A stretch of 64,000 bases of DNA from CBDIDH01 sp965277595 (GCA_965277595.1 CBDIDH010000001.1:2356001-2420000); one strand, 5' to 3'; positions 9,200-18,736 are shown, counted from the stretch's first letter. The notes: a model not told the origin generated them from the sequence alone. Made by a program: numbers and translations.

Positions 9200-11266
9200 T
9201 CAATCCTCGTCGATGCCTGCTCTGGACCGGGTCCACTTGTCGACGATCTGTTGCTGAACGTTGGGCGGAACAGGCTCGTACGACTTGAATTCCATCGTGA
9301 ACGAGCCTCGGCCCGCGGTCATGCTCTTGAGGTCGGTCGCGTACCGCAGGACCTCGCTGAGCGGCACCTGAGCCTGGATCACCTGAAATCCGCCCGAGGC
9401 GGAGTCCATGCCCGTGATATGGCCGCGTCGGGTCGAGAGGTCGGCCGAGACGTCGCCGAACTTCTCGGTCGGCACGGTGATCTCGATCGTGACAATCGGC
9501 TCAAGGAGCACCGGGCGGCTCTCGACGAAGGCTTTGCGAAAGGCGGTCGCCGAGGCGGTCTTGAACGCCTGCTCCGAGCTATCAACCGGGTGATAGCCGC
9601 CAAAGAAGACCTCAACCTCGACGTCGACGACCGGGTTGCCCGAGATGATCCCCTTCTCCAACTGCTCGCGAACCCCCTTTTCCACGGCGGGGATGTACTG
9701 GTTGGGGATCACCGCCCCTTTGATCGAATCGACGAACTGGAATCCTTCGCTCCGTTCTCGGGGTCGGACCCGAAGCTGAACGTCGGCGAATTGGCCGCGC
9801 CCGCCGGTCTGCTTCTTGTGGCGATGATGCGCCTCGGCTGATCCGGTGATCGTCTCCAGATAGGGGACATGCGGGATATGTGTGTTGATGTCAAGCTTGT
9901 AACGGTTCTTGAGCCGATGCTGGATCACGTCGAGGTGCAGCTCGCTCATTCCCGAGATGACGAGTTCGTGCGTCTGGTTATCGCGGCGGAAGGTGAACGT
10001 CGGGTCCTCGTCGGCGATCTTGGCGAGACCGACGGAGATTCTCGGCTCGTCCTCGCGCGTTTTGGGCTCCACCGCGCGAGGGACCATCGGCGTCGGAAAT
10101 CGGATCGGCTGAAGCGTGACGTGCGTCGCCAGACCGTTGCCCGAGCCGGTCACCGTGTCCGAGACGTGGAGGTCGTCAAACTTGGCGACGACGACGATAT
10201 CGCCCGCGATCGCCTCCCGGATCTCCTCCTGCGCCTTGCCTTGAAGCCGGTAAAGGTGGCCGACCTTGCTGTTCTTGCCCGTCCGACGATTGACGAGCGT
10301 CGTGTCTCCGGCGATCCGGCCCGAGAGGATGCGGAGGTAGTTCAGTTTTCCCATGAAGAGGTCGTTGGACGTTTTGAAGACCTGGGCGATCAGCTCGCCA
10401 TCTTCAACGGGCTCAAGCTCGACCTCGCTCTCGTCGTCGTTCATGACGATCCGGTGCAGGTCGGCGGGGTTGAGGCTGCAATCGATCAGGAGGCGGATCA
10501 ACTCGTTGAGGCCGATGTCTTTCTTCGCCGAGACGCAGACGACCGGCACGAGCCGACCGGCCGCAATCGCCCGGTGCGCGGCCTCGCGGAGGTCGGGCAC
10601 GGTAAGTTCCTCGCCTTCGAGGTAGCGCGTCATGAGGTCGTCGTCGGTCTCGACGATCTGCTCGACGGCCATCTTGTAGGCTTCCGAAAGGGGCAGGGGA
10701 AGCCCCTCCTGAAGGTCGGAGGGGGGATTCATGACGTCAACGACGCCCGAGAAGGTCGCCCCCTGGCCGACCGGAATATGAAAAGGGACGCAGTGCGCTC
10801 CGAAGGTCTCGCGAACCGACCCGAGAAGTCGCGAATAGTCAACGTTCTCCGCGTCCATCTTGGTGAGGGCGATGACCTGGCCGAGCTTGAGACGGGTGGC
10901 TTCCTGATAGATCCGCCGGGTGTTGACCTCGATTCCCGTTGGGGCGCAGACGGTCAAGATCACGTTCTCAACCGCGGCGAGGGCGCTCAGGGCGTTGCCG
11001 ATGAAGTCGGGATAACCGGGGGTGTCGATCAGGTGGAGCTGCTTGCCCTCGGGTTCGAGGTGAAGGAGGTGGCAATCGATCGTGAAGTGTCTACGTTTTT
11101 CCTCGTCCTCGACGTCTGAGATACTCGTGCCGTCGTCGACCGACCCGCGACGGTCGGTCGCGCCCGAGCAAAAAAGGAGGGCGTCGGCAAGGCTCGTTTT
11201 GCCCGACGCCCCATGTCCAGCCAGGGCAATGTTGCGAATGTCGGCGATGTGATAGGTCGTGGTCAT
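9200..11266 (-). CDS. Elongation factor G-like translational GTPase (FusA paralogue)
   Basis: A five-domain translational GTPase of the EF-G family. GTP-binding motifs: GHGASGKTS (P-loop, near residue 15), DTPGYPDF (G3) and TKMD (G4); domains II-V follow, with the domain IV/V segments GGRGQFADVQLRV and HITGMDSASGGFQVIQAQVP. The P-loop (HGASGKT rather than AHIDAGKT) and the overall pattern fit the EF-G-like paralogues of unknown role found in many phyla, not the main translocase. At 688 residues it is full length. ATG 11266 is preferred over the open frame to 11374 because the family N-terminus (IADIRNIALAGH) begins there and GGGAG lies upstream. It is downstream of hisA on the same strand. 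Confidence 0.9.
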   Translation of the reverse strand: MTTTYHIADIRNIALAGHGASGKTSLADALLFCSGATDRRGSVDDGTSISDVEDEEKRRHFTIDCHLLHLEPEGKQLHLIDTPGYPDFIGNALSALAAVENVILTVCAPTGIEVNTRRIYQEATRLKLGQVIALTKMDAENVDYSRLLGSVRETFGAHCVPFHIPVGQGATFSGVVDVMNPPSDLQEGLPLPLSEAYKMAVEQIVETDDDLMTRYLEGEELTVPDLREAAHRAIAAGRLVPVVCVSAKKDIGLNELIRLLIDCSLNPADLHRIVMNDDESEVELEPVEDGELIAQVFKTSNDLFMGKLNYLRILSGRIAGDTTLVNRRTGKNSKVGHLYRLQGKAQEEIREAIAGDIVVVAKFDDLHVSDTVTGSGNGLATHVTLQPIRFPTPMVPRAVEPKTREDEPRISVGLAKIADEDPTFTFRRDNQTHELVISGMSELHLDVIQHRLKNRYKLDINTHIPHVPYLETITGSAEAHHRHKKQTGGRGQFADVQLRVRPRERSEGFQFVDSIKGAVIPNQYIPAVEKGVREQLEKGIISGNPVVDVEVEVFFGGYHPVDSSEQAFKTASATAFRKAFVESRPVLLEPIVTIEITVPTEKFGDVSADLSTRRGHITGMDSASGGFQVIQAQVPLSEVLRYATDLKSMTAGRGSFTMEFKSYEPVPPNVQQQIVDKWTRSRAGIDED

Positions 11267-11403
11267 CGGCGTCTCGTCTCCCGTCGAAAAGAAGGGGCTG
11301 AGGTTCTCGCCTGTTGAGCCGGCGGACCCTGCTGGCACCGTTTGTCGAGGGCGGGTGATCGAGATCGAGGCCAAGGACGAAAGGCCGAAGGGAGAAGACC
11401 CGC

Positions 11404-12135
11404 CTAGGGTGTCGTTGAGAGTTCGCCGGCGCTCTTCCGGGCCTCGTCGAGCCGGAATCGTCCGTCATACAGGGCACGGCCGACGATGCAAGCCGCCACG
11501 GGCAAGGCCGCCAGGTGCCTGAGATCGTCCAGACTGCTGACACCTCCCGATGCGATTACAGGAGTTTTGAGCCTGCGCGCCAGGTCGCCCGTCGCCGCCA
11601 GATTGGGTCCGGCGAGCATGCCGTCGCAAGCAATATCGGTGTAAACCAAAGCGCTTAACGGCAGGTTGTCGAACTCTCCGGCCAGTTCGCTGGCGTCTAC
11701 CGACGAAACATCGAGCCAGCCGGCCGTCGCCACGCGACCATCCTTCGCATCGAGGCCAAGCACCAGTCGTCCTGGATATTTCTCGGCCATCGACCGGAAC
11801 CAGGCCGGATCTTTCAGCGCCTGCGTGCCGACGATCACCCGCTCGATCCCGGCATCGAGCCAGGCCGCGATCGTCGCCTCATCGCGAACGCCTCCGCCGA
11901 GCTGGCAGGGGACGTTCACCCGCTTCAGGATCGCGCGCACGGGGTCCACGTTGACGGGCTTGCCAAGGCGGGCACCATCGAGGTCAACCAGGTGAATCCG
12001 GGTCGCCCCGAGTTCTTCCCAGTGCCTGGCCATGGCCGCCGGGTCGTCTCCGAAGACGGTTTCCTGATCGTAATCGCCCTGCCTGAGGCGGACACAGTTG
12101 CCCCCTCGCAGGTCGATGGCCGGAATCACTTGCAT
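11404..12135 (-). CDS. hisA: ProFAR isomerase (phosphoribosylformimino-5-aminoimidazole carboxamide ribotide isomerase)
   Basis: A (beta-alpha)8-barrel enzyme that isomerises ProFAR to PRFAR in histidine synthesis. Sequence marks: VIPAIDLRGGNCVRL (catalytic Asp in the first strand), HLVDLDGA, QLGGGVRD, VIVGTQAL, YTDIACDGML (second catalytic Asp) and VIASGGVSSLDD, IVGRALYDGRF at the phosphate-binding end. Its 243 residues are typical. The start is ATG 12135. It follows hisH by 99 bases on the same strand, so PRFAR made here is used by the synthase that includes HisH; hisF itself is not in the window. Confidence 0.94.
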   Translation of the reverse strand: MQVIPAIDLRGGNCVRLRQGDYDQETVFGDDPAAMARHWEELGATRIHLVDLDGARLGKPVNVDPVRAILKRVNVPCQLGGGVRDEATIAAWLDAGIERVIVGTQALKDPAWFRSMAEKYPGRLVLGLDAKDGRVATAGWLDVSSVDASELAGEFDNLPLSALVYTDIACDGMLAGPNLAATGDLARRLKTPVIASGGVSSLDDLRHLAALPVAACIVGRALYDGRFRLDEARKSAGELSTTP

Positions 12136-12234
12136 GGTCGAGACTCGATCGACAGGGAACCGTCAACGCCCCCACTCTAGCCCGCGCGCCACCTCGTCGC
12201 AAGACGCTGCCGACCGTCCGGCCGATCGTACGGT

Positions 12235-12840
12235 TCAGATCCTCGCGAAGTTCGCATACATCGCCAGGCCGACTTTCTGGCTCTTCTCGGGATGGAACTG
12301 GCAGGCCATCAGGTTTTCGCGCCAGACGAGCGCGGGAAAAGGCGCGGGATGATCGGCCTCGGCGGCGACGTCCTCGGGGTTCGTGGCCGAGGCATGATAC
12401 GAATGGACGAAATAAACGGAGGCGTCGTCGCCGATCCCGTCAAGCAAGGGGGCTCGCCTGAGAATGCGGAGGGTGTTCCAGCCCATGTGCGGAATTTTCA
12501 GGCCGTTTGAGGGCTTGAACCGAACGACCCGGCCCGGCAAGAGCCCCAGTCCTTCGTGAACGCCGTCTTCCTCGCTCACTTCAAAGAGGAGTTGCAGGCC
12601 GAGACAGACCCCCAGACAGGGCTTTCCCGAGGCGACCGCCTCCTTGAAGGCATCGCCGAGACCGGTACGCTTGAGTTCGGCCGCGGCATCGGCAAAGGCG
12701 CCGACACCGGGCAAGATCACTTTATCCGCCTTGCGAATCTGGTCCGGATCGGGCGTCACGAGCGCGGTTTCGCCAACCGCCTCGATGGCTTTCTGAACGC
12801 TCCGAAGGTTCCCCATCCCGTAATCAATAATCGCGATCAT
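12235..12840 (-). CDS. hisH: Imidazole glycerol phosphate synthase, glutamine amidotransferase subunit
   Basis: A class I glutamine amidotransferase that supplies ammonia to HisF. It shows IIDYGMGNLRSVQKA at the N-terminus, LPGVGAFADA, the nucleophile elbow KPCLGVCLGLQLL (catalytic Cys) and the His-Glu pair in CQFHPEKSQ. ATG 12840 gives 201 residues, matching the family. The frame is open to 12891, but the extra residues have no family match. AAGGAG sits about 16 bases before the start, a little far. The gene heads a hisH-hisA pair, and the 234 bases upstream separate it from the divergent adaptor gene. Confidence 0.94.
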   Translation of the reverse strand: MIAIIDYGMGNLRSVQKAIEAVGETALVTPDPDQIRKADKVILPGVGAFADAAAELKRTGLGDAFKEAVASGKPCLGVCLGLQLLFEVSEEDGVHEGLGLLPGRVVRFKPSNGLKIPHMGWNTLRILRRAPLLDGIGDDASVYFVHSYHASATNPEDVAAEADHPAPFPALVWRENLMACQFHPEKSQKVGLAMYANFARI

Positions 12841-13074
12841 AAACTTCGCGTCTGTCTCCTTCCTCGACGGTTCGACTACAATCGTAACCAAAGGCCCCCA
12901 AATTCCGCCACCCGGCGCGGCCTTTCCTTCTCGAATCCGCTCCGATTTACCCGTTGCCCTTTGTCTTCCTCAACCCCGATCGACCTCGACGCCCGACCCC
13001 GCTTCTTATACCTTGCAGACTCCGAAGGTCCGCATAAGGGGAAGTCAGAAAGACCTCAAACCGCTGAGGGGTTC

Positions 13075-14361
13075 ATGGCCGGGAGTTTGCGCGAAGAACT
13101 GGCCTCGTTAAAAATTGATCGCTCAGGCGCGACCACTCCACGCGCGTCAACGCCCAGGCGCGAAGAGCGCCGAGATCGCGGAATCGGCATCGGTTTGCTC
13201 GCGAGCTTGATCTGGTTGATTCCGATCGCCCTCATCGCCGCGGCGGGTTATTATGGTTACCGACAGTACGAGAGCGTCCGGGTCAAGACCGAGGTCAACG
13301 TCGGCGTCGTCCAGACGATGACGTCGGGCGAGGCCGAAAAGCTGCTCAGCGCCAAGGGTTATCTTAAATCGCGGTTCCAGGCGATGATCGGAGCCAAGGT
13401 CCCCGGGCGGGTCGAGCGGATGTATGTCGAGGAAGGCTCGAAGGTTAAAAAAGGGCAGGTTCTCGCTGTTCTGGAACATAATGAGTTGAAGGCCATCCTC
13501 GCCTCACGCAAGGCCATGACCGCGCAATCCTCCGCGCAGCTCAATGAAGCCCAGGCCGATCTCAAACAAAAAGAGCGCGAGACCACCCGCGCCCATCGCC
13601 TTTACACCCAGAAAACCATTTCCATCGAGGAATATCAGAAGGCCGAAACCGCCCGCGACATGGCCCTTGCCAAGGTCAAGGCGTCCGAGGCGGCCTTTCA
13701 ACTGCACGCGGCCGACGTCGAGGAATCCGAGGAAACCATCCGCACAATGAGCCTTTACGCTCCTTTTGACGGCACGGTCGTCGAGAAGCAAGGCGAAGAA
13801 GGCGAGGTCATCACTCCTTCGGCGATGAACTCGTCGATCGGCCGGTCGGCGGTCGTCACCCTGGCGAGCCTCGAAAAGATGGAAGTCGAGACCGACGTCG
13901 CCGAAAATCTTCTATCGCGGATCACGATCGGTCAGCCCGCCGAGATTTCCGTGAGCGCCGTGCCGAGCAAGCACTACCGAGGCCGCCTCCGCCAGGTGAT
14001 CCCGATGGGCGACCGCACCCGAGGCACGGTCAAGGTCAAGGTCGAGATCCTCGACCCCGATGAGCATCTGTTTCCCGAACTCGTCGCCACCGTTCACTTT
14101 CTGCCGGACAAGGCTCTAAACAACCCCGATGCCTCCCGATCGTTTCTCTTCGTTCCCAAGGCCGCAATCTTTGAGGAAAATGGCCACGCCTATACCTGGG
14201 TCGTGGGCAAGGGGTCGCGTTTGCGCAAGCGGTCGGTTGAGGTCGCCGTCACGAACGATGACCTTGCCCGGGTCGAGTCGGGGCTTCAGTCGTCCGAGGT
14301 TGTGGTTTTGAACCCGGCCAGAACGCTCCGCGAAGAGGAGATCGTGACCATCGCGGAGTGA
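13075..14361 (+). CDS. Efflux adaptor (HlyD/MacA-type membrane fusion protein)
   Basis: Periplasmic adaptor of an ABC efflux or release system. A cytoplasmic N-terminus of about 35 residues is followed by one membrane anchor (LLASLIWLIPIALIAAAGYYGY). Then come a lipoyl half-domain (GAKVPGRVERMYVEEGSKVKKGQVLAVLE), an alpha-helical coiled-coil hairpin rich in Ala/Gln/Lys/Glu, the second lipoyl half (LYAPFDGTVVEKQGEEGEVI), beta-barrel and membrane-proximal domains. At 428 residues it has the usual size. ATG 13075 has GAGGGG just upstream; the longer open frame from 12556 overlaps hisH. It is followed by an ABC ATPase and two permeases on the same strand, a MacA-MacB-like layout with split permeases. 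Confidence 0.88.
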   Translation: MAGSLREELASLKIDRSGATTPRASTPRREERRDRGIGIGLLASLIWLIPIALIAAAGYYGYRQYESVRVKTEVNVGVVQTMTSGEAEKLLSAKGYLKSRFQAMIGAKVPGRVERMYVEEGSKVKKGQVLAVLEHNELKAILASRKAMTAQSSAQLNEAQADLKQKERETTRAHRLYTQKTISIEEYQKAETARDMALAKVKASEAAFQLHAADVEESEETIRTMSLYAPFDGTVVEKQGEEGEVITPSAMNSSIGRSAVVTLASLEKMEVETDVAENLLSRITIGQPAEISVSAVPSKHYRGRLRQVIPMGDRTRGTVKVKVEILDPDEHLFPELVATVHFLPDKALNNPDASRSFLFVPKAAIFEENGHAYTWVVGKGSRLRKRSVEVAVTNDDLARVESGLQSSEVVVLNPARTLREEEIVTIAE

Positions 14362-14454
14362 TCGGAAAACGTTCTGTCTGTGTCGACGCGTGCACGACAT
14401 GGGCTTCTCGACGGACTTCCTATCGAATGGAAAGAGAGAAGGGGCAAAGGCGTT

Positions 14455-15174
14455 ATGAGCTCGACCGAGTCGATCGTCCTTCAGGGCGTGACCAAGGAAT
14501 ATCGTCGCGACGAGTTCAAGATTCCCGTCCTCGTCGACCTGGACTTGAACGTCGCGAAGGGGGAATTCCTCGCGCTCATGGGTCCGTCGGGCTCGGGCAA
14601 GACGACCTTGCTCAACCTGATCGCCGGTCTCGATCGTCCGACCTCGGGGCAGGTCATCGTCAACGGCCAGTCGATCGGCCAGCTTTCCGAGTCGCGCGTG
14701 ACGCGCTGGCGGGCCGACAACGTTGGCTTCATCTTTCAACTATACAACCTGATTCCGGTCTTGACCGCCTTTGAAAACGTCGAATTACCTCTGCTGCTGA
14801 CCCATTTATCCAAACGCAAGCGTCGTGAGAATGTCATGACGGCGCTTCGGATCGTCGGTCTCGCCGGTCGCGAGGACCATTACCCCCGGCAACTCTCCGG
14901 CGGTCAGGAACAGCGCGTCGCGATCGCTCGGGCGATCGTCACCGACCCCTATCTTCTCGTCGCCGACGAACCGACGGGCGACCTCGACCGCGCCAGTGCC
15001 TCGGAGATTCTCGACCTTCTCGAACAATTAAACGGTGACTTTGAAAAGACGATTGTCATGGTGACTCACGACCCTCTCGCCGCCCAGCGTGCCCGTCGCG
15101 TGCTTCACCTCGACAAGGGAAAACTCGTGGACGACCTCGTCCGCGAAGCCCCCGCGATGGGGACCGCCTCATGA
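14455..15174 (+). CDS. ABC transporter ATP-binding protein (MacB/LolD type)
   Basis: Cytoplasmic ATPase driving the permeases encoded next. Walker A GPSGSGKTT near residue 43, Q-loop FIFQLYNLIPVLTAFENV, signature LSGGQEQRVAIARAI, Walker B LLVADEPTGDLD and switch His in MVTHD are all intact. The VAxARA signature and PTGDLD are typical of the LolD/MacB/FtsE group. ATG 14455 gives 239 residues with GAGAAGGGG upstream; the earlier open start at 14380 lacks similarity. Its stop overlaps the next start (ATGA at 15171-15174), indicating translational coupling. Confidence 0.92.
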   Translation: MSSTESIVLQGVTKEYRRDEFKIPVLVDLDLNVAKGEFLALMGPSGSGKTTLLNLIAGLDRPTSGQVIVNGQSIGQLSESRVTRWRADNVGFIFQLYNLIPVLTAFENVELPLLLTHLSKRKRRENVMTALRIVGLAGREDHYPRQLSGGQEQRVAIARAIVTDPYLLVADEPTGDLDRASASEILDLLEQLNGDFEKTIVMVTHDPLAAQRARRVLHLDKGKLVDDLVREAPAMGTAS

Positions 15175-16337
15175 AGTTCTTCACCTATATCCTCCGCAAT
15201 GCCCGCCGCAATCCTGTTCGATCGCTCCTGACGATCGCCTCGATGGCCGTGAGCCTCTTCCTGGTGATGATCCTTGTCTCCTTCTTCTCGATCAACGACG
15301 CCGTGATGCAGTCGTCAAAACTGCATAATCGAATCATTCTTTTGAACTCGCAAGGCTTCGCCGGACTCGTTCCGATCGCCTACGGGCGCGAAATCCAGGC
15401 CCTTGACGGTGTCGTCGCGCTCACGCCGTTCAACTGGTTTGGCGGCAAGTATGGCGAGGAAACCGTCCCCTTCGCCCAGTTCGCCGTTGATCCCGTCGGC
15501 TTCTTTCGCGTCTATGACGAGTTCACCCTTCCCCCCGATCAACTCAAGGCGTTTCGCGACGACAAGGCCGGTTGCGTGATCGGTCGAAAACTGGCCGACG
15601 ATCGTCATCTCAAGGTGGGTGATCCCCTTCCGCTCAAGGCCGACCTCTACGCCTTTGACCTCAAGCTGACGATTCGCGGAATCTATGACGGCCCACGCGA
15701 TCGCGACCGCAGAATGTGCGTCTTTCACTGGGATTATTTTGATGATCAGATGAAAATCTACTCGCAGGGCAAGAACAACGGGAATGCGGGTTGTTTTGTG
15801 ATCAAGTGCAAGACCGCCGACCTGATGGCGCCGCTCAGCAAGCGGATTGACAACCTCTTTCTCAACAGCGAAAACCCGACGCGAACGCAGACCGAGGAGC
15901 AGTTCACCAAGTTCTTCATGGAGATGCTCGGCGACCTGAAAGGCGTGATGCGCCTGATTGGCGCCGCGGTGATTGTCTCGCTCGTTTTTGTCGCGGGGAA
16001 CGCGATGGCAATGGCCCTTCGCGAGCGAACCACCGAGATAGCCGTCCTCAAGGCGATCGGTTTCGGCCGCCCATTGATCCTCTTCCTCGTCCTGGCCGAG
16101 GCGATGCTGGTTGCCGGTTTCGGCGGCTTCCTCGGCACGATCGGTTGCAAGCTTTTATGCGACCTCGTCGACGTCTCTCAGTTCACCGGCGGCTTCCTTC
16201 CGTTCTTCTTCATCCCCTGGCCGACCGCGCTTTCCGGCCTCCTGTTTTCGATCGGTATTGGCTTCTTCAGTAGCATCATCCCCGCCGCCCTCGCCGCGCG
16301 GCTCTCGGTTGTGAATGGACTGCGCAAGGTGGTTTGA
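15171..16337 (+). CDS. FtsX/MacB-type ABC permease (first of two)
   Basis: Integral membrane permease of 388 residues. The N-terminus has NARRNPVRSLLTIASMAVSLFLVMILVSFF (amphipathic stretch and membrane segment 1). A large periplasmic domain of about 220 residues follows, then three C-terminal membrane segments with the coupling motif ERTTEIAVLKAIGFGRPLILFLVLAEAM typical of the FtsX domain. It overlaps the ATPase gene by 4 bases. With the second permease gene it probably forms a heterodimer, since each gene encodes only one four-helix unit. The substrate cannot be told from sequence; lipid, peptide or drug export are all possible for this class. Confidence 0.9.
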   Translation: MKFFTYILRNARRNPVRSLLTIASMAVSLFLVMILVSFFSINDAVMQSSKLHNRIILLNSQGFAGLVPIAYGREIQALDGVVALTPFNWFGGKYGEETVPFAQFAVDPVGFFRVYDEFTLPPDQLKAFRDDKAGCVIGRKLADDRHLKVGDPLPLKADLYAFDLKLTIRGIYDGPRDRDRRMCVFHWDYFDDQMKIYSQGKNNGNAGCFVIKCKTADLMAPLSKRIDNLFLNSENPTRTQTEEQFTKFFMEMLGDLKGVMRLIGAAVIVSLVFVAGNAMAMALRERTTEIAVLKAIGFGRPLILFLVLAEAMLVAGFGGFLGTIGCKLLCDLVDVSQFTGGFLPFFFIPWPTALSGLLFSIGIGFFSSIIPAALAARLSVVNGLRKVV

Positions 16338-16382
16338 AATGCGTCAAGCGATGGAACCGCCTCTGGCTTCCGAGGTTTTTTG

Positions 16383-17543
16383 ATGATTCCTCTCAAATAC
16401 AACCTCCGCAACCTCCGGGTGCGCTGGGTCACGACCTCCTTGACGGTCCTCGCGACGGGCCTGGTCGTCTGGTCGTCGTGCATCCTCTTCGGATGGGTTG
16501 AGGGGTTGCGGCATACGCTCAACGTCTCGGGCGACCCGCTGGACCTGATCGTCTTGCGAAAAGGGTCGACGAACGAGACGAACGGTGGTTTCACCGAACG
16601 CCAGGCCGATGACGTCGCCAACCTTCGAGGGATCGCGCGCGATGCCTCGGGCCTGCCGCTCGTCGCGAAAGAGATGCTTTATATCGCCCTCGCCGATCGA
16701 TCCGACGGCGCCCGGACGAACATCATCATTCGCGGAGTGACCCCCGCCTCGCGCCTCCTCCGCCGCGACTTCAAGATCCTTCCCGGCGGTCGCGACGTCG
16801 TTTCGGGCAAGGGCGAATGCATCGTCAGCAAAGGGCTGGCGCGACGCTTCAAAAACACGGCGATGGGCGCGATGCTCAAGGTGGGCGAGAAGGAGGCGTA
16901 TCGAGTCGTCGGCCAGTTCACCGCCGGGGGAAGCGCCGCGGAGTCGGAAATCTGGGTCGATTACAAGGATCTCTCCCGCGACCTTAACCGCGATGGCTTC
17001 GTTTCCGCCGTGCAACTTCGCGCGGCCTCGAAAACCGATCTCGACCGGCTCAAGACGACGATCAACAACGACACTCAGTTCAAGCTCGATGCCCAGACCG
17101 AGACCGATTACTACGCGACGCAGTCGCGCGAGGGCCTTTTCTTCAAGTTCGCCGGAACCTTGATCGCCGTCCTTTTAACCTTTGGCGCGATGTTCGCCGC
17201 GGCGAACACGATGTACGCGGCTGTCTCGTCTCGCTCCCGCGAGATCGGCACGATGCGCGCCCTTGGCTTTTCCAGGCTCGACATCCTCATCTCCTTTCTC
17301 GGCGAATCCGTGATTCTCTGTTCGCTCGGCGGCTTGCTTGGCCTGCTCGCGACGATCCCCCTGAGTTACATCTCGGTAAGCACGATCGTCAACTTTTCCG
17401 AGACCGTGATTTCCTTCCGACTCGGCCCGCTCGTCATGTCGGTCGCGCTCTTGATGACCCTCTGCATGGGCGTCTTCGGCGGCCTCTTGCCCGCGATTCG
17501 AGCCGTCCGCCTCGATGTCGTGACCGCCCTGAGACAGCTTTAA
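16383..17543 (+). CDS. FtsX/MacB-type ABC permease (second of two)
   Basis: 386 residues, the same four-helix plan as the preceding gene: MIPLKYNLRNLRVRWVTTSL at the N-terminus and membrane segment 1, a periplasmic domain, then three C-terminal helices with SRSREIGTMRALGFSRLDILISFLGESV as the coupling motif. It is not a close duplicate of the first permease. ATG 16383 has GAGG about 9 bases upstream, better than the TTG directly before it. The 45-base gap after the first permease and shared strand put adaptor, ATPase and both permeases in one transcription unit, which ends near a large potential hairpin. Confidence 0.9.
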   Translation: MIPLKYNLRNLRVRWVTTSLTVLATGLVVWSSCILFGWVEGLRHTLNVSGDPLDLIVLRKGSTNETNGGFTERQADDVANLRGIARDASGLPLVAKEMLYIALADRSDGARTNIIIRGVTPASRLLRRDFKILPGGRDVVSGKGECIVSKGLARRFKNTAMGAMLKVGEKEAYRVVGQFTAGGSAAESEIWVDYKDLSRDLNRDGFVSAVQLRAASKTDLDRLKTTINNDTQFKLDAQTETDYYATQSREGLFFKFAGTLIAVLLTFGAMFAAANTMYAAVSSRSREIGTMRALGFSRLDILISFLGESVILCSLGGLLGLLATIPLSYISVSTIVNFSETVISFRLGPLVMSVALLMTLCMGVFGGLLPAIRAVRLDVVTALRQL

Positions 17544-18043
17544 CCAGGCGTCTCCAGAATCGCGGAACCTCTGCCGCAATCCTGACGATGCTGATTCTGG
17601 GATCGCCTGCGCGTGGTTCGGGGTAAAGGTTTTGCCATGCCCCTCCGCGTGGCGATTCCGTGAAAGCGGCGCGACCCGCCCTCAACCAAACGAAGCCAGT
17701 AAACGACCTGAAAGGATGTTCTTGAAAACCTGAGAGGTGCCCCGCCCCCGTCGAGTTTTGGCTTGTCCTGCTTGACGAAACGAAGCCAGTTATAAGGTTG
17801 CCAAACGGTGGTTTACCTGGGAATTCGGCCGTATGCTTCCTCGCCGTAAGTTCGATGACGCCAGTGACTTGAATTGCGTCGATTTCTGTCCCTTTGTCCT
17901 TCTGTCCTCTGTCCTTTTCCCGGATCAGAAATCCACTTCAATGGCTTTGTTTTTCCAAGGAATGAGGCTTGAAATGGGTTCGACAATCATTCTTCAGGCA
18001 ACCGCGAATCGCCAGCGACCTGGCTTCGTTTTTCGCGAGCCGA
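17544..18043. other. 500-base gene-free stretch with a large potential hairpin and short repeats
   Basis: No credible gene is seen. At 17545-17609, nested complementary arms CAGGCG/CGCCTG and CCAGAATC/GATTCTGG enclose an inner GCGG/CCGC stem, possibly the end structure of the efflux operon, though no T-run follows. AAACGAAGCCAGT occurs at 17688-17700 and 17778-17790, with AAACGAAGCCAG inverted at 18020-18031. Around 17888-17920, GTCC(C)TTTGTCCTTCTGTCC repeats resemble the units at 39930-40003. Confidence 0.5.
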
Positions 18044-18706
18044 TTAACGCAAATGCTCCAGCACGACGATGCGACGTTCCTCGGGCAGTGTCTCCCTGCT
18101 GACGTCCAGAAAGGTCGATCCCGATCTCTCAACAGGCAAGTCCGCCAGGCATTCGAGAAACGTTTCGAGGGGGGCGATGTTGAGATTGATCTTGGGCGTC
18201 TTGTAGTGCATCGGCACGACCAGGCGCGGGCCGATCGCATCGAGCAGGGGGGGAATCTCGGGAAAGTCAATCGTCGGCGGTCCACCGGCGGCGATCAGGA
18301 CGATCTCGGCCCCCCGAATCGGCGCAAGTTCCTCGTCCGTAAGGGGATGGCCCAGGTCTCCAAGAAAAACGACGTGCAACCCTTCCGACCGAAAGTGGAC
18401 GATCGTCACCTCATCTTCGGGCAATCGGCGGGCGTCTTCGAACACATGAATCGCCTGAAACCGAATGCCGCCGTAATCGACTCCTTCGGGCGGCAGTTCA
18501 AGAGCCCGGATGACTTCAAACGATGGCACGATCTGGCCGATATGGCTGTGATATTTGTCGTTTTCGTGACTGACGACCACGACGTCGGCCGGTTCGTCGA
18601 TCGGCTCATATCCCCCTGAGTCGGGCGACCGGTACGGGTCGAGGATGACCCGCAACCCGGCCGTCTCAATCAGAAAAGCGGCGTGGCCATACCAGGTGAT
18701 CCGCAT
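18044..18706 (-). CDS. Metallo-beta-lactamase-fold hydrolase with degenerate metal motif
   Basis: 220 residues with the metallo-beta-lactamase fold pattern of the UlaG-like group: MRITWYGHAAFLIE, LDPYRSPDSGG, VVVSHENDKYH (residues 43-53), HVVFLGDLGHPL (near 115-125) and VVPMHYKTPKI. The family motif is HxHxDH; here the aligned segment reads HENDKY, so only the first His of that triplet pair is kept, while the later Asp-Leu-Gly-His and Met-His elements remain. It may be a non-classical or inactive member, or bind metal differently. ATG 18706 is the start. It lies tail-to-head upstream of nothing obvious and downstream of the oxidoreductase gene on the same strand (30 bases apart). Confidence 0.78.
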   Translation of the reverse strand: MRITWYGHAAFLIETAGLRVILDPYRSPDSGGYEPIDEPADVVVVSHENDKYHSHIGQIVPSFEVIRALELPPEGVDYGGIRFQAIHVFEDARRLPEDEVTIVHFRSEGLHVVFLGDLGHPLTDEELAPIRGAEIVLIAAGGPPTIDFPEIPPLLDAIGPRLVVPMHYKTPKINLNIAPLETFLECLADLPVERSGSTFLDVSRETLPEERRIVVLEHLR

Positions 18707-18736
18707 GCGATCGCCGATCTAAAAAAAAGGGTTCAT

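Noticed and set aside
9869..11119. 416-codon plus-strand open frame
   Set aside because: Antisense to the EF-G-like gene; low-complexity Asp/Arg/Val composition is typical of shadow frames.
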